From the NCBI RefSeq assembly GCF_963422355.1, contig NC_085087.1, positions 2,137,021-2,201,020 on the forward strand: a stretch of DNA of 64,000 nucleotides, written 5' to 3'. Below are positions 1 through 14,400 of this stretch, in pieces. A program made the position numbers and the translations under genes. The notes below the pieces were generated by a model. It saw only the letters and a list, made by a program, of their open reading frames with translations. It did not search any database and had not been told where the DNA came from. The stretch is from Corticium candelabrum. Taxonomy: Eukaryota > Porifera > Homoscleromorpha > Homosclerophorida > Plakinidae. The stretch's first letter is position 1. The number at the start of each line of letters is the position of its first letter.

Positions 1-1834
1 AGATCTAAATCTTCAGCTTGCAACTGATCGGACAGATTTTTTGTAATAGTCAGCAGCTTTTCGAAAATAACCAAGTTTGAGGTAAACTCTAACGATTTCA
101 CTCGTGACAATAGACCTGCAGCTAAAATGGCTCTTTCGCTGTTGCTAGCATTTGTCAAAGAGGATAAGGCATCGACTACTGCTGTAAAGGATTTAAGCAT
201 TGCTCGTATAGAGTCTATTCGACAGGTCCATCGTGTGTCTGAAAGTCTCTTCAGCGTGACGCTCTCACAACGTTGCGGATAGTGACGTTTTTGAGCTTCT
301 AAGAAAATTGGGTGAACAGCAGAAGATGAAACAAAGACGTACAGCCTCTGAAGGACGTCAAAGAACACACTCGCCGAGGAGACGGACTTTACAGAATCAA
401 CGACAACAAGGTTCAGCCTATGTGCGTAGCAATGCGTGTAGACGGCTTTCGGAGCAATGTCTCTGATTCTCTTCTGAACGCCGGTGTGCTTTCCGCTCAT
501 GACACTAGCACCATCGTAGGTTTGAGCAATGCAGTTCTGCAAGGTAAGTTTGTTCCTTGTCAACACTTGACAGATCTCCTCTGCTATCCCGTCTGCTGCA
601 AGGTTGCCAAGAGGTGTGAAAGATATAAACCGCTCATGAACAGTCCCGTCTAGAACATAGCGCAGAACAACTGCAAGCTGTTCATTCTTTGCTACATCTT
701 TACTTTCGTCGCAAATAAGACAAAAATAGCCACTCCTTTGTACTTCACTGCATATTTTCTCTCGTACCATATCAGCCATCAACTGGATCAAAGCGTTTTG
801 AATCTCTGGAGACTTATAACTTACGTTACCGGGGAGCGTTTCAATTCGTTTGAACAATTCGTGATCATGCCTTGCAAGAAGCTCAAATACAGCCAAAAAA
901 TTGCCTGGATTCGATGACTCCTCCGATTCATCGTGCCCACGAAGTGCAAGATTCTGTTTAGCACACAAGAGGATAACCTCCGCCAGACATTTTAAATAGT
1001 GTCTGTTAGAAAGAACAACGCGTTCATCTTCTTCTGCAAAGAGGTCTTCAACTCGTCGACGCTGGCTGTTACAGTCATCCAGTCGCCGCTCATGCCATTC
1101 TGCCATAGCATTCCTGTGATGTGCCGAACTGGCATGGATCAGAAATGTTCCTTTATTACCAGTACCATGCTTCCAGTCGCCGAAACCTATACTGGTAAAC
1201 GCTGTGTCGGCACGGCCGCTTGCACTGCCAAGGCAGTAATGACGACAGGCAAAGCAGTAGGCTCGGTCAAATTTTATCGAGTATTCCAACCATGGATATG
1301 TTGTGTACCAGGTGGCAACAAACGATCTTCTACATGAGTGTTTTCCCTTTCCAAAATTTTTAGAAGGAAACTGACAGACCGGTTGGGAAGGGCCGCTCTG
1401 AAACCTCGTGGAAATGTCCAACTCTGTAGAGAACACAACATAAATCAATCATGAATGCCTGGAAAGAATATGTACATATGTACTTGATATGATCTCCAAA
1501 GATGTTGAACACACAGTACTCCTAGCATTACCAGGCTCGGTATTTGCCATGTCTTCTCCAGAACCAGAATCATCCGGGGCTTCGTAGGCAGACTCAGCGC
1601 TTTCAGGTATGGCTTGCTGAATTTTGTTAGGCATATCGTCTGAATCGCCCGTTTTGTCACCGTTTTCAATTCTAATTAACCACAAACATTTTCTACAAGT
1701 ACACCAAATCATTACACTGGTATCTACGAGAAATGATACCTTTTGGGTCCCCAAAAGTCATTCAGAGTCACAGTATGTCGCTTTCGCTTTCTACGCTTAG
1801 CGTTAGACTCTGACGCATCCATCTTCTCCTGCAT
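1..1834 (-). CDS. ZMYM1-like / hAT-type TTF zinc-finger protein, three exons, C-terminus off the window
   Basis: Hand-built model on the minus strand: exon 1 1834-1740 (ATG at 1834, a lysine/arginine-rich start ending in NDFWGPK), exon 2 1671-1484 (acidic, Ser/Glu-rich), exon 3 1423-1 and open at the edge. Both introns (68 and 60 bp) are GT-AG and the phases agree (2, then 1). Exon 3 opens with a TTF-type zinc finger (SQPVCQFPSKNFGKG, WYTTYPWLEYS, AYCFACRHY, GFGDWKHGTG, SSAHHRNAMAEW), then a DUF4371-like catalytic region (ICDESKDVAKNEQLAVVLRY, QTYDGASVMSG, THCYAHRLNLVVVDS). No stop or frameshift was seen over about 565 codons. Family knowledge: such proteins are hAT transposases or their domesticated ZMYM1-like relatives in the nucleus. 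Intactness plus introns suggests a host gene or a young element; I cannot separate these without the missing C-terminal dimerisation part. Confidence 0.85.
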
Positions 1835-1966
1835 TGAGCGAATTCAACGAATCAGACGCTGAGAATTGATATTAGTCGGCATCCGGGACAGTTCCGTGGG
1901 CGGGACTCCTCTATCACGGTGTTCCCGACTGTTTATAGAAATGCGTTGAACTTGAATTTATGTCAC

Positions 1967-2542
1967 CTAAAATACGCGGGCAAAGCAAAAAGTTGCCCGG
2001 GCATATGCCCGGTAAAATAGATGCCTGGCTACGCCACTGATAACACTTCCTCTGGTTGCATCCTGCTGTTGGCTATTCTTCCACACTCCAACATTTGAAA
2101 TATGACTCAAAGATTCCTCGTGACGCCTCATGTCAGCTACTGCTGACTTCCACTTCCTGAAACCTCTACTCACGAACGCTTGGTCTGGACAACCTTGTTT
2201 ATCCAGGTTATGCTTTACTGTCAGCCGACAAGGAAAGCAGAACGCGGAATCCGCTGCAGGGCTGTACTCAAGCCAGCAAAATTGTGTGTACCAGTGTGGT
2301 TGAAAGGACCTATTACAAGTGCCAGATTTCGTCTGAGGAAATTTCCCATGCGGCAGTTCTTTTGCACAAGCTTGATACGGGCCATTGGTCACAGAACAAG
2401 CAGTTGGACCTCGGCAAGGATCAAACGCATGACACACAGAATCTTTCGGGCCAGATTCACTAGCAGTAGTACTAGTAGAGACAGTCACAGTCACGATAGA
2501 ACTAGCTGTATCGTCGAACCTTGACGTACAAAAAGATGACAA
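1967..2542 (-). pseudogene. Second TTF-type zinc-finger fragment (hAT/ZMYM1-like)
   Basis: An open frame of about 190 residues carries a second, different TTF zinc finger: RSFQPHWYTQFCWLEYSPA, AFCFPCRL, FVSRGFRKWKSA, then HEESLSHI. It is the N-terminal DNA-binding part of a hAT/ZMYM1-like protein. After the finger the frame decays into unrelated sequence and stops near 1967, and no DUF4371 region follows, so this copy is truncated. It lies 130 bp upstream of the start of the intact gene on the same strand and may be an older relative. The exact start is not known; the frame has no convincing start context. Confidence 0.7.
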
Positions 2543-2805
2543 AGACTTGGAGTGAGACGACTCTGGCTGCAGGGAAGTTCTTGATCTAAAAAATTGGCGT
2601 GTTACTTTTCCATTTCAACAATCCGCGATACGTTGTTAGTGGACCTTAGAAAGGTGGTAAGGAGTTTCTGTCCTTTCCGCTTTGTGTTCTTGTCGCTGCT
2701 GAGGCTGACAGAGCTGCTGCTGTGACAGCTGTCTCCCGCTGACATTTTCCGTATCCGGGTGCTTTAGCCTCGATTTCCAGGCAGTCCTTCATAGCAGTAC
2801 TACAT

Positions 2806-3490
2806 CTATGCTGAATCAGCTAATTTAGCTAAAGACAAGCTACACTTCTGTTTAATTAACGTTGAAAATAGAATTGACTCAAAATATAGCAAGCCACGCC
2901 CTAAAAAAGTGGGGGGGCTAGCGCCCTCTCTAGCCCCTAAGACGTGACGCCCTTGGTGCAACGACTTATTACGGCGGACCAGTGTCATGTGCTTTGCTTT
3001 GATTTCCAGATCAACGTTGTCACCAGTGATTTGAAACAGATATCTACTGTGCACGTTATGCTGAGCAGTCTCTACCGAATATAATTCTGGAATTTGTCTA
3101 GAGATTGCATGATCGGACATTGTCAGATTGTCACCACTGCTGTCTTGAAAATCTGTCTCTTGTTCAAGACTGCATTCCTTTTATGCCCCTTTTCCAGCAT
3201 AAAAGAGAAGCATCAAAGTGAGAGGCCATCTGACAGAGCTTAGCAAGTGTTCTCTTATGTGACATAGTAATCCCAAGTCGGTTGAGTCTTGTGTAATCTG
3301 TCTTCTTGGCCCCAGAATTATGCAACACAACACTAACAATGTAAGGCAATGCTGACGTACTCTGGTTTGTGGTCTTGAGCAAACAAGCTGCAGCCATAGC
3401 AAGACGACCAGCAACTGTCCCAGACAAAGACTGTGATGACACGGAAGCTCTTAGCATTTTCCAAGCTGTAGGAGCCTTTTCAGACAACAC
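2806..3490 (-). pseudogene. DUF6589-like transposon protein remnant
   Basis: Two successive minus frames (3490-3164, then 3163-2806 after a stop) together resemble the animal/fungal DUF6589 family found in repetitive DNA. The first part has SALPYIVSVVLHNSG and a YTRLNRLGITMSHK stretch; the second has QITGDNVDLEIKAKHM followed by RRNKSLHQ, where the family has its conserved GDN-D signature. The frame then runs into non-coding sequence. A stop and the loss of everything downstream make this a dead copy. The assignment rests on remembered family motifs only and could be a sister family. Confidence 0.45.
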
Positions 3491-4594
3491 CTGTTGTAAT
3501 TTCTTCTTAATAATTCCCGGCCGGCCCCAAATTTAATGTCCATGTTATTCTACGGTAGGGGCGCTTCTACACATATCCGGTTCCTGACTGTATTTCACTC
3601 AACACAGCAATACAGAGAACCGCCCAAAACTGAAGTCGCGTTAATTCTAAAAGGGGTCTTTTACTTTCTAAAGGGGTTGCTACTGTCGTCAGGTAGCTGC
3701 TATCATCATCCAGTGCTACTTGAAGACAACCTGATGCTGCATCAAAGGCTGCTGAAATTTTGACTTTGACAGATTATGCTCTCATTCTATGGCTATATTT
3801 AGTGCGAGTGGTACATACGGATACGCCATTTGTCGGTTCTTGCTGTGACTAGAACTATGAAACTGGCCTATTTTGTGGGTTTCGTAACTGGGGCTAATAT
3901 GCTATTCTGCACCATTTGGTTAACTGATGTTGAAGTTAGTGTCTGTACGTACTTGTAGGGAACTCTGCGAGCTATGTGAATTACTGACGGTGTATCTTTG
4001 TGCAGGTTTGTGCATGTGATATGTTCCTGGCAGTTGTCGTAGCTTTTCAATCACGCTGGCACATTAGTTGACCAATCAGTTTTCGTCTGTCATTTCTTCT
4101 GCTACGTCTGCTTGACGAATCTGTTCTATCTCTCTTGAGCCAGAAGTCGTATTAGATTTACCACTTCTTGTGGGACTTCTATGAATTCCATTTACGAGTC
4201 GACTTATTCCTCTGTACTTTGCCCTTAGTTTATTAGTCTTACCACGTACGTGTCGGTGTCAGGTGAGTTCTACTATAGGCTGATAACCGGATGATGTTTG
4301 GTTCTGGAGGTTTCTTGTACAGAGTTTGTTATGTTATGTGGTATGATATTGCAGGTTATGTGGTGTGATATTGCAGGTTGCCCCTTGTGTCAACCTTTGC
4401 TTGCAATTCATGATCCATGATTTCATGGCTTATGGGCCACGTGTTGTTCTTGGGAGACTTCCATGGGCGTTGTGTATAGTGTACGCAAAGTGATATTTTT
4501 TTGTTTAATGAGTTGCAGTAGCCTTCGATGTTTGCGATATGATAGGCACAGTTTCTACAATGCGTAGCAGATGAGGCACTATGTCCCCAGTACT
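3491..4594. other. No clear gene; possible eroded gypsy 3' part
   Basis: No frame gives recognisable protein. Sequence just left of the RT fragment (4598-4356, minus) still reads VKYWGHSASS, which resembles the YLGH step that follows gypsy RT, so part of this stretch is probably the decayed remainder of that element. Confidence 0.35.
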
Positions 4595-5075
4595 TCACCG
4601 AGGATTTAGCAAAGAAGTATTTTTTGGTTTCAGCTTTAATTCTCCCTTTCGCAGTGTCTGGAGTAGTTTTGTCAATTTCTCGATGTGTTCTTCAAATGTA
4701 GAGGAAAACACAATGATATCATCAAGATAAATAAGGCAGTGTTCCCACAAACCGGCAAGTTCATATTCCGTTAATCGTTGGAAAGTTGATGCATTACAAA
4801 GTAATTTCAAAATGGCCTTGCTGGGTTCGTGAAGGCAGTCTTCTCCTTGTCCCCTTCACGGACTTCTACCTTCCAATAGCCAGTTGCCAAATCCAATGTT
4901 GAAAAGTATATTGCTCCGCCCAAGTAATCCAAGGTCTTATTCACTCTTGGAAGTGGGAATGCATCCTTCGTGATAATTGCATTCAGGCCTCTGTAGTTAA
5001 CACAAAAGCGATGACTTCAATCTTTCTTTTTGACTAGTACTATCTGTGATGACCAAGGATTAGCTTCATCATAAC
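4595..5075 (-). pseudogene. Ty3/gypsy reverse transcriptase fragment
   Basis: Read on the minus strand from 5075, the classic gypsy RT order is visible: NPWSSQIVLVKKKD, then an in-frame stop, FCVNYRGLNAIITKDAFPLP, YFSTLDLATGYWKVEV, DKEKTAFTNP, a second stop and frameshift near 4820, then LCNASTFQRL and the catalytic CLIYLDDIIVFSSTFEEH (YxDD box). Two stops and one frameshift make it non-functional. No LTR, gag or integrase was found next to it. The family assignment is secure; the lineage within Ty3/gypsy is not. Confidence 0.88.
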
Positions 5076-5082
5076 AGCTTCC

Positions 5083-5250
5083 TGCAACACAAACAATGGA
5101 TCTCTTGATTGACATTGCAATACCCCAGTACACATACAAGTGTTGAAACAGGAAGTCTAGTCGGCGGTGGTGGCCGTCTCTTCCTCCGTTTCATGATCCT
5201 TTCATCGTTCCAGGACATAAACGGGTGCATCTGCAGAGATGTAGAATAAC
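5083..5250. repeat. Segment B, copy 1
   Basis: About 168 bp almost identical to 10963-11132. In this copy it directly adjoins the 5' side of the gypsy RT fragment and lies left of segment A; in the second copy it lies right of segment A. Differences between copies are a handful of single bases. Confidence 0.8.
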
Positions 5251-5489
5251 CTGTTTCATGTACTTACCATGCCGATAGCAAATTTGTGATAAGAACCAGT
5301 CTAGCGTAAGCAGAAGACAGCGAATTTTTGCAATAGCAATGCTCCTAGCGCCTCGTGCAGTTGCGTTCCCGCTCAAAGTTGATTTCAACCAAAGTATGTT
5401 CGTTTGTGGTAAAAATGGAACAACAGGTCTATGCCTCATTGTGATGAATGCATGTGCTGCATTTGAGATACTTAGGGTATCTATAGCCT
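5251..5489. other. Spacer between segments B and A
   Basis: A minus frame continues (RPVVPFLPQTNILWLKST), which could be the protease-to-RT linker of the gypsy remnant, but no motif decides it. Confidence 0.25.
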
Positions 5490-5872
5490 AAATCTCTCTG
5501 AAATGTATTTGTGGTAGCCAACATTTGTCTAAATCTGATACTAACTTATATTACATTTAGGGTAGATTAAATACATTGAAGAAGAGACAGCACGTATACT
5601 GAGTATATGATATTCTTACTTTTGCAAATTCTCGAGGAATGGGGTAACGGGAATTGTGCATACGGACGTGGCTGGCCCAGGATTGTTGGCCCTTGCACAC
5701 GAACTTGCACTGGATGCACGTACAACCCCGTTTCCTTTTAGCTTTCACCTGGTTCCGGAAAACCCTGACAGCGTAGGCTTCTGGCTTGTTCTATGTGAAA
5801 TTTGGTTTAGTAAATTTCAATTTTACTCACTTCAACTGCATGTACCAGCAGGGTGTGGTGGAGCTTCATCAT
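5490..5872. repeat. Segment A, copy 1, with a small C2H2-finger frame
   Basis: About 380 bp that recurs at 10571-10957 with roughly 97% identity by eye. The minus strand (5748-5557) holds a short open frame with one C2H2 finger of form C-x2-C-x12-H-x3-H preceded by KAKRKRG; the finger residues are the same in both copies. It could be a zinc-finger exon picked up by the repeat. The ends share the tract cttcatcataaca with segment B's edge. Confidence 0.65.
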
Positions 5873-5996
5873 AACATCATAAAGCTAGTCTGGGGCTCTA
5901 TAATCTTTTGCACTGTCCCTCATAATGCGTTCGCAAAAGACTTAAGTACACAAAACATCAAACTAAATAAGTAAGCATCAATAAGTTATAATACAG

Positions 5997-7533
5997 TTAC
6001 TTTATATTTCTCATTATCCGCATCCTGTGTGACTCTTCAATAGAACAAGTGATGATTGAAGATATTAAGCATTTACATTCCTTGGTTGTTGCTTTAAGGA
6101 TTTGAAGAAAATGGTCCAGTCCATGATGATCAATGATACCCCTTGAACCAATAGAGATGTTTATTTGCTGGCAATTGTAACTTGATCTTATCTCTTCGAC
6201 CAGTTCAGAGTATCTATCACACTTGCGTTGGTTTGCTGCCTGAAAGTTTGTTTCATAGCACACCGTCAGTTCAATTGCATAGACTCTGTTGGTTCTTTCA
6301 TTCCAAATAATAATATCAGGTCTTAACCTCGAATTAATAATGTGTGAAGGGAAGGGCACATCACTACATTCGAGGTCAGCATAGATAATATTTTCTTTGG
6401 GCAATTTCAACCTTGCCATATTGTACAATATGCTCAGAATAGAGTCATGACGATGAGTAATATAGACCTTTATTCAAAAGAACTGTACAGTTGTTTAAGA
6501 CGTGTAGCAAAGTCTGTCGTTGGGAACATAAAGGACATTTGTCACAATCTCTCTTTCTCCACAGCAAAAGATTTGCATTTGTTGGCAGAGTTTCAGAAAC
6601 TGCATTCAGAGCGAAAGAAAACTGTTCAGAAGGTAGCTTGTACATAACAGCTGACCATATGTCCGGTGATGTGTCAGTCAAACGACTTGTAAAGCCTTGT
6701 ACCTTCCTGCTCTGTATCTTCTCAAGGAGTTGATGTTGAAATTCGGAATTGAGTTGTTTCTTAGTTTGATCACTGATGACTACAGAAGATGAGCTCGGAT
6801 CATTGCACAAAGCTTTTAGACCAGCACGGAAAGAAGAAAAACGTTCTGGATGACTTTGATCAGATGCTGCTTTTGTTGCCATGTATCGTATGCAGCTGTC
6901 CTGAGATGTTAAAAAACGAGCTGATTTGGAAGATTGTAAGACAAGGGAGCGACTGGAGGGACATGGAAGACCAAGATCACCTTGACTCTTCTCAAGGAAC
7001 AAACGAGCAGTACAAGCCGAGCGATGGAGGTGAGTCCATTTCTTTAAAAAAGAGGTAACCATACGGTCCAACTCAGTTTCTAACCAAGTCTGACTTAAGG
7101 TAACGAGACAAAGATGCCAAGAGATCCTGGGGAACAATCCTTGGGAATACAATTGAAGTTTGCGATGACGTGAAACAGGACGAGAATCAATCTTTACAAG
7201 AAGGCTGTGAATTTTGCTCTTCAAGTCATTTTTGACTTTGTTTATGTTCAAATGAGAATTGATGGGTAAACCCAAGAAGCTGAAGGACTCGTTGTCTACA
7301 CACTTTATTGGTTGACCAGATATAGTAATAGATGGACCTTTGGCTTGAAAACTTGGCTTAAATGACAAACTGAAACTATGACATTTTGACACGTTTAATG
7401 TAAGGCCTGACCATTGACACCATTCAGAAACAGAATCACAAAGTTGTTGGAGACCTTGAGATGACTTGGACAGCAGAGAGATATCGTCAGCAGAAAGAAG
7501 GGTACTCACCGAATGACATGATACTGCCTCCAC
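5997..7533 (-). pseudogene. RLE-type (R2-like) non-LTR retrotransposon, 3' half, copy 1
   Basis: Minus frame 7533-6445 starts inside the reverse transcriptase at the motif-C region (LLSADDISLL; the usual first residue is changed to S) and continues through thumb-like sequence to a CCHC knuckle, C-x2-C-x7-H-x4-C (CPLCSQRQTLLHVLNNC). After a frameshift near 6440, frame 6428-5997 carries the restriction-like endonuclease: RLRPDIIIWN then VYAIELTVCYE, the RPD...E core of PD-(D/E)XK nucleases typical of R2/NeSL-type elements. RT motifs upstream of C are missing, so the copy is 5'-truncated. A second copy lies at 14620-16053. The 3' end and its tail are not resolved. Confidence 0.85.
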
Positions 7534-8626
7534 CTTGCACTACCGTATGCCTGCGCAACACAATCATCTTGCAGCTGCTATCTTGCTCTTCTTACTCATA
7601 CGCGACCGCTAGTACGGAACAACTCAGATGTGCTTTCATCGCTCTAGGTTATGCGTGACCAATGGTCAGTTGTTCGATTTTTATTTTTCTCTTCAAATGC
7701 AAGACGACGAAAGCGATGCTCAGCTGTAAGACATGGCTTCCGTATAGGAACGAGGCCAAACACCGAACCTCTCGGAGACGCCTTTAACTGTGGAGATGGA
7801 AATGTTTGCTCCATTGGCTTGCAAAAATTTGGACCTAACCAAGGGTTCAGTTAATTAATCGTCGGTTACAAAGCGATACTCGGATCAGCTGGCAATCGTC
7901 TCTCATGGAAGTCATGCGAGGTTTCCGGAAATTCGCTTTGTTTTCATACTTTCAGCTTCCCGTTGCCTTCTTGTTATGTCTGAAAATGTTTTCTGACTAA
8001 ACCAACACGTTCAGCTATTTGTCTTTGTCTAACTTTCTTCCCCACAGTGTGGCGATGTTACTGCGATGCTCATGTGACGTTCTAGCTTTCCTGACCATCC
8101 CCCTCTTAGATAGTTCTTAGGCAATCTTAAATGCAGCTTAACGAAATTTGCTTAAATTGTGAAAGAAATTTTTAGCTGGTGGTCTCCACCTGACTTGAAT
8201 AGTTCTCCTCTTTCCAGTTTGAATTTATCATACTCCGCTATAGGTAGCTGTCAACTGCTGTAATTACACTGACACGCGTCACTATGATTGGACTACCCAA
8301 CTTCCACACCACAGCGGTCTGCCAACCACCAACGGCTGATATATCGGCATATAAATTACTCTCATTTGAAACTAAAAACTAGATAACGAGGAGGTCTAGC
8401 AACTTGAAACTTCGTCGGTACGCAAATGAAAACAAATTAGTAAGCTGGACACAAGCTTGATCCGATTGCACGCCCCTAACACCATTTTTTCGACCACATT
8501 AGCCGGAAAGAAGTCTAACCGAATACTGATGTCGACGTCGGACAGAAAAAGCTTGTGTCCAGTTCTTCAGTTCGGTTTTCGCAACTACCAAGCGAAATTT
8601 GGGCTTCGTACGGCTAGAGATGAACG
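6108..8626. repeat. 2.5 kb duplicated block, copy 1
   Basis: This block matches 14629-17143 at about 96% over its whole length, including roughly 1.1 kb (7534-8626) beyond the recognisable RT. The right ends of both copies stop at the same point (ctagagatgaac). The non-RT part holds no convincing gene; a minus frame near 7850-7660 is open for about 65 residues in this copy but not in the other. Confidence 0.85.
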
Positions 8627-9051
8627 ATTAAAGGGGACTGGGGAACTGTATAAATATTTCTGAACAACTTTAATATTGTGGAGTAATCGTGTTGTAATTA
8701 CAACTAGAAATATGCCACAGCTTGTCGGACATCACAGAAATTGTGACACAAAATTATGTTAATTTATGGGGAATAATAGTGATGTTCACTGTTGATTTTA
8801 AACATCATGATCTTGTTACTAGAAATATGCCACCGCTTGTCGGACATCACAGAAATTGTGACACAAATCTATGTTAATTGATGTACACTATTGATATTAA
8901 CGCTCATCCAATTAAAGGGAACTGGGGAACTGTATAAATATTTCTGAACAACTGTAATATTGTGGAGTAATCGTGTTGTAATTATAACTAGAAATATGCC
9001 ACCGATTGTGGGCATTACAGAAATTGTGATACAAATGTATGTTAATTTATT
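8627..9051 (+). repeat. Three imperfect copies of a ~140 bp unit
   Basis: Units at 8627-8767, 8817-8884 (partial) and 8911-9051 share the run gggaactgtataaatatttc and, later, gacatcacagaaattgtgac. The middle unit keeps only the second half. They begin exactly where the 2.5 kb block ends. A TATA-like tataaata occurs in units 1 and 3 but no gene follows. Confidence 0.8.
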
Positions 9052-9141
9052 TCCAAGTGCTTCAACACCAGATAAATACGTGCACTAGCCCAGCAGTTAC
9101 ACAGAAAACATTCTCAACCATCATGCGCAAATCAACCTACC

Positions 9142-9653
9142 TTAGCCAATAAAGTCCAGCAATCGTTGGAGTAGTATCTCGTCGTGCTCTAGTATTATTG
9201 GTCCACCTCCAAGTACACCACCTACTCCATAAAGTCGCTCATTCAAGTCTAACGGATAACGTCTGTTCCCCTTTCCAGCCCAGTCATAATCAACTAGGAC
9301 GACAGCCTCAGTCTTCTCCATAAAACTCTGAGCAATCAGAACATTTTGCGCCCTTATGTCTCCATGTACAAATCCTTGATCAGACAGTTTTTGGCCAATC
9401 TGCGGCAGCTGGGTCTTGATCCACCTATGATCACGATCATCAACATGAGTTGTTTCAAGATACTCTGCCAGATTCTTAGCATTAGGAACCATCTCCATTA
9501 CAACCACATTCAAATCATCCTCCATCTTTACACAACGGATGAGTCCAGGAGCAAACTTCAGTCCATGCATAAATCTATGCACCTCTTCACCATAACCAGT
9601 CTCGCACAGCTTTAAGCACACAGAATCAGCTGATGGACTGAGCCATCTTATTA
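9142..9653 (-). CDS. Protein-kinase-like (HGDIR type) terminal exon
   Basis: The open frame ends at a stop at 9142 and codes for the C-terminal lobe of a kinase-like fold. It shows an HGDIRAQNVL catalytic-loop-like motif and a VDYDWAGKGN metal-binding-loop-like motif (DYD in place of DFG), followed by YPLDLN. Such HGDLR/DWAG proteins are atypical kinases known from fungi and some invertebrates. The N-lobe is absent; a splice acceptor is likely at about 9653 or 9637, both preceded by CAG. No stop interrupts the frame, so it may be a live last exon. I found no upstream exons in the next kilobase, so the gene may be truncated. Confidence 0.7.
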
Positions 9654-10570
9654 GATGGCTGCAACCGAACAACTGCCATACCGCGAGTCTTTAACAATTA
9701 AAATAGTAACTGCAAAGTAAAAGATTGTAAAGCTGAAGTAGCTGTCAAATATATTGAAGTCCTTTTTTCCTCTCTTCTAATCCAAGTACAGCGTCTTGGA
9801 TGTAGAGCAGGGCTGGAGCAGCTGCTTTGTGGTAGTGTATGTTACACATAATGTAACCGTATTAAGATTAAGTAATCGAATTCTCTTTTACGGGTAAGCT
9901 GACTATTATCTTTTTACCAACACCATGTATACCTCAGTGCAGTCTACAGTAGAAAAGTCCACAAAGTTATTGCAAGTATTGCTTGCTTGTGACGCCTAAA
10001 GTATCTAGCTGCAATTGAATCTAGAAAAACTCCAGTCTTTCCTACCAACATTAGTATCACGTACAGATTGTTATTTACATTAGGTTATCACAAGGTTGTT
10101 GATATGCCATTACTCCTCCCTGCAGTATCAGTTCTCCAGCCATCTGTTGTTGTTAACTATTTTACCTATTGTAGCCTCAAACCTAACGAAATCCTACTCT
10201 TAGATAGACGGTTGTAAAGCGTGTTATTTGGGCTTTCCACTGATATATTTGTGACAGTCGTAGCTCCCAGATTTAAAAGACTCAAAGCACAATATGCAGC
10301 AATACAGCGTTGTTCAAGTTCTTTGAATAGCTATCCTTTTGTGTGGTAGGATATCGTACAACAGCTTCCGAGATCTTTCTTTCGTTTGACATTGTCTCGG
10401 ATTATGGCTTTGCCAGCACAGCTTAACAGCCCTGCTTAGCTACTTTTCAAAACTATATATCTCTAACAATTAAATAAAGGTTAACTAACAATTAGCTTCG
10501 TATAGAGATACTAGTAGTCCATAGTGTATTACGGAGTAAACATATGTAGAATGACTCCTCACAATTTCCA
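9654..10570. other. Nothing recognised
   Basis: AT-rich sequence with no long frame, no repeat seen elsewhere in the window and no recognisable exon. Upstream exons of the kinase-like gene could be here but I could not identify any. Confidence 0.4.
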
Positions 10571-10957
10571 ATAAATCTCTCTGAAATGTATTTGTGGTAG
10601 CCAACATTTGTCTAAATCTGATACTAAACTTATATTACATTTAGGGTAGATTAAATACATTGAAGAAGAGACAGCACGTATACTGAGTATATGATATTCT
10701 TACTTTTGCAAATTCTCGAGGAATGGGGAAACGGGAATTGTGCATACGGACGTGGCGGGCCCAGGATTGTTGGCCCTGGCACACGAACTTGCACTGGATG
10801 CACGTACAACCCCGTTTCCTCCTAGCTTTCACCTGGTTCCGGAAAACCCTGACAGCGTAGGCTTCTGGCTTGTTCTATGTGAAATTTGGTTTAGTAAATT
10901 TCAATTTTACTCACTTCAACTGCATGTACCAGCAGGGTGTGGTGGAACTTCATCATA
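10571..10957. repeat. Segment A, copy 2, with the same C2H2-finger frame
   Basis: Second copy of 5490-5872. The minus frame 10832-10641 keeps the C-x2-C-x12-H-x3-H finger with a few substitutions (K to Q, S to R). Here A is followed after 5 bp by segment B. Confidence 0.7.
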
Positions 10958-10962
10958 ACAGC

Positions 10963-11132
10963 GTCCTGCAACACAAACAATGGATCTCTTGATTGACATT
11001 GCAATACCCCAGTACACATACAAGTGTTGAAACAGGAAGTCTAGTCGGCGGTGGTGGCCGTCTCTACCTCCGTTTCATGATCCTTTCATCGTTCCAGGAC
11101 ATAAACGGGTGCATCTGCAGAGATATAGAATA
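10963..11132. repeat. Segment B, copy 2
   Basis: Second copy of 5083-5250, here contiguous with segment A on its left. It ends near 11132 (agagatatagaataac), where the two copies diverge. Confidence 0.8.
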
Positions 11133-11194
11133 ACGTATCCAGTCAGTCTAGAAGTCGGACACAGAACAACAGTGCTTTCTTATACTCACATGAT

Positions 11195-11410
11195 GCCCAT
11201 CACCTGGAATGTCTGCAGGAACGTCTCCACCACCAAGATCACCATAGTCTGGAACGTGACCATCATCTTCACCATGATCACCCTGTTCACCACCATGCCT
11301 ACCATCCTCTTCTTCTTAAGTTAATCTGCATGCCTATCAACCTCTGCATCCTCAATTTCGATGTTCTCGGTAGTGCAGCAAGTTTCGGGCGGACAAGGAC
11401 CCACTGAAAC
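11195..11410 (-). other. Possible Gly/Asp-rich exon
   Basis: The minus strand has a frame rich in glycine and aspartate (GEQGDHGEDDGHVPDYGD) ending at a good donor (CAT|GTGAGT) near 11195, and upstream an acceptor-like cag near 11400 starts GPCPPETCCTTENIE. The two pieces are separated by a stop, so they are not one exon. No family is recognised. Confidence 0.2.
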
Positions 11411-11663
11411 ACAGACAACATGTCACAAGCAATCACTGGCTGGTAGTATGTATTATGTGTCGTTACCACCCTCTCATGAATGTGGGGTCCTACTTTACTT
11501 ACGTTCAGACTCGATTCCCCCATATAAATCACACAGTTGAGTCTTCTTAATACCGCAGGTGGCCTTGCGTTGAGTTAGAAAGGTTCTTCAAAACAGGTTC
11601 TTGTACGTCCAAGTTCCGCAATACTGTAACTCGTTCAAACTCAACTAGGCTACTCTAAATTAA

Positions 11664-14400
<2,737 letters not shown>

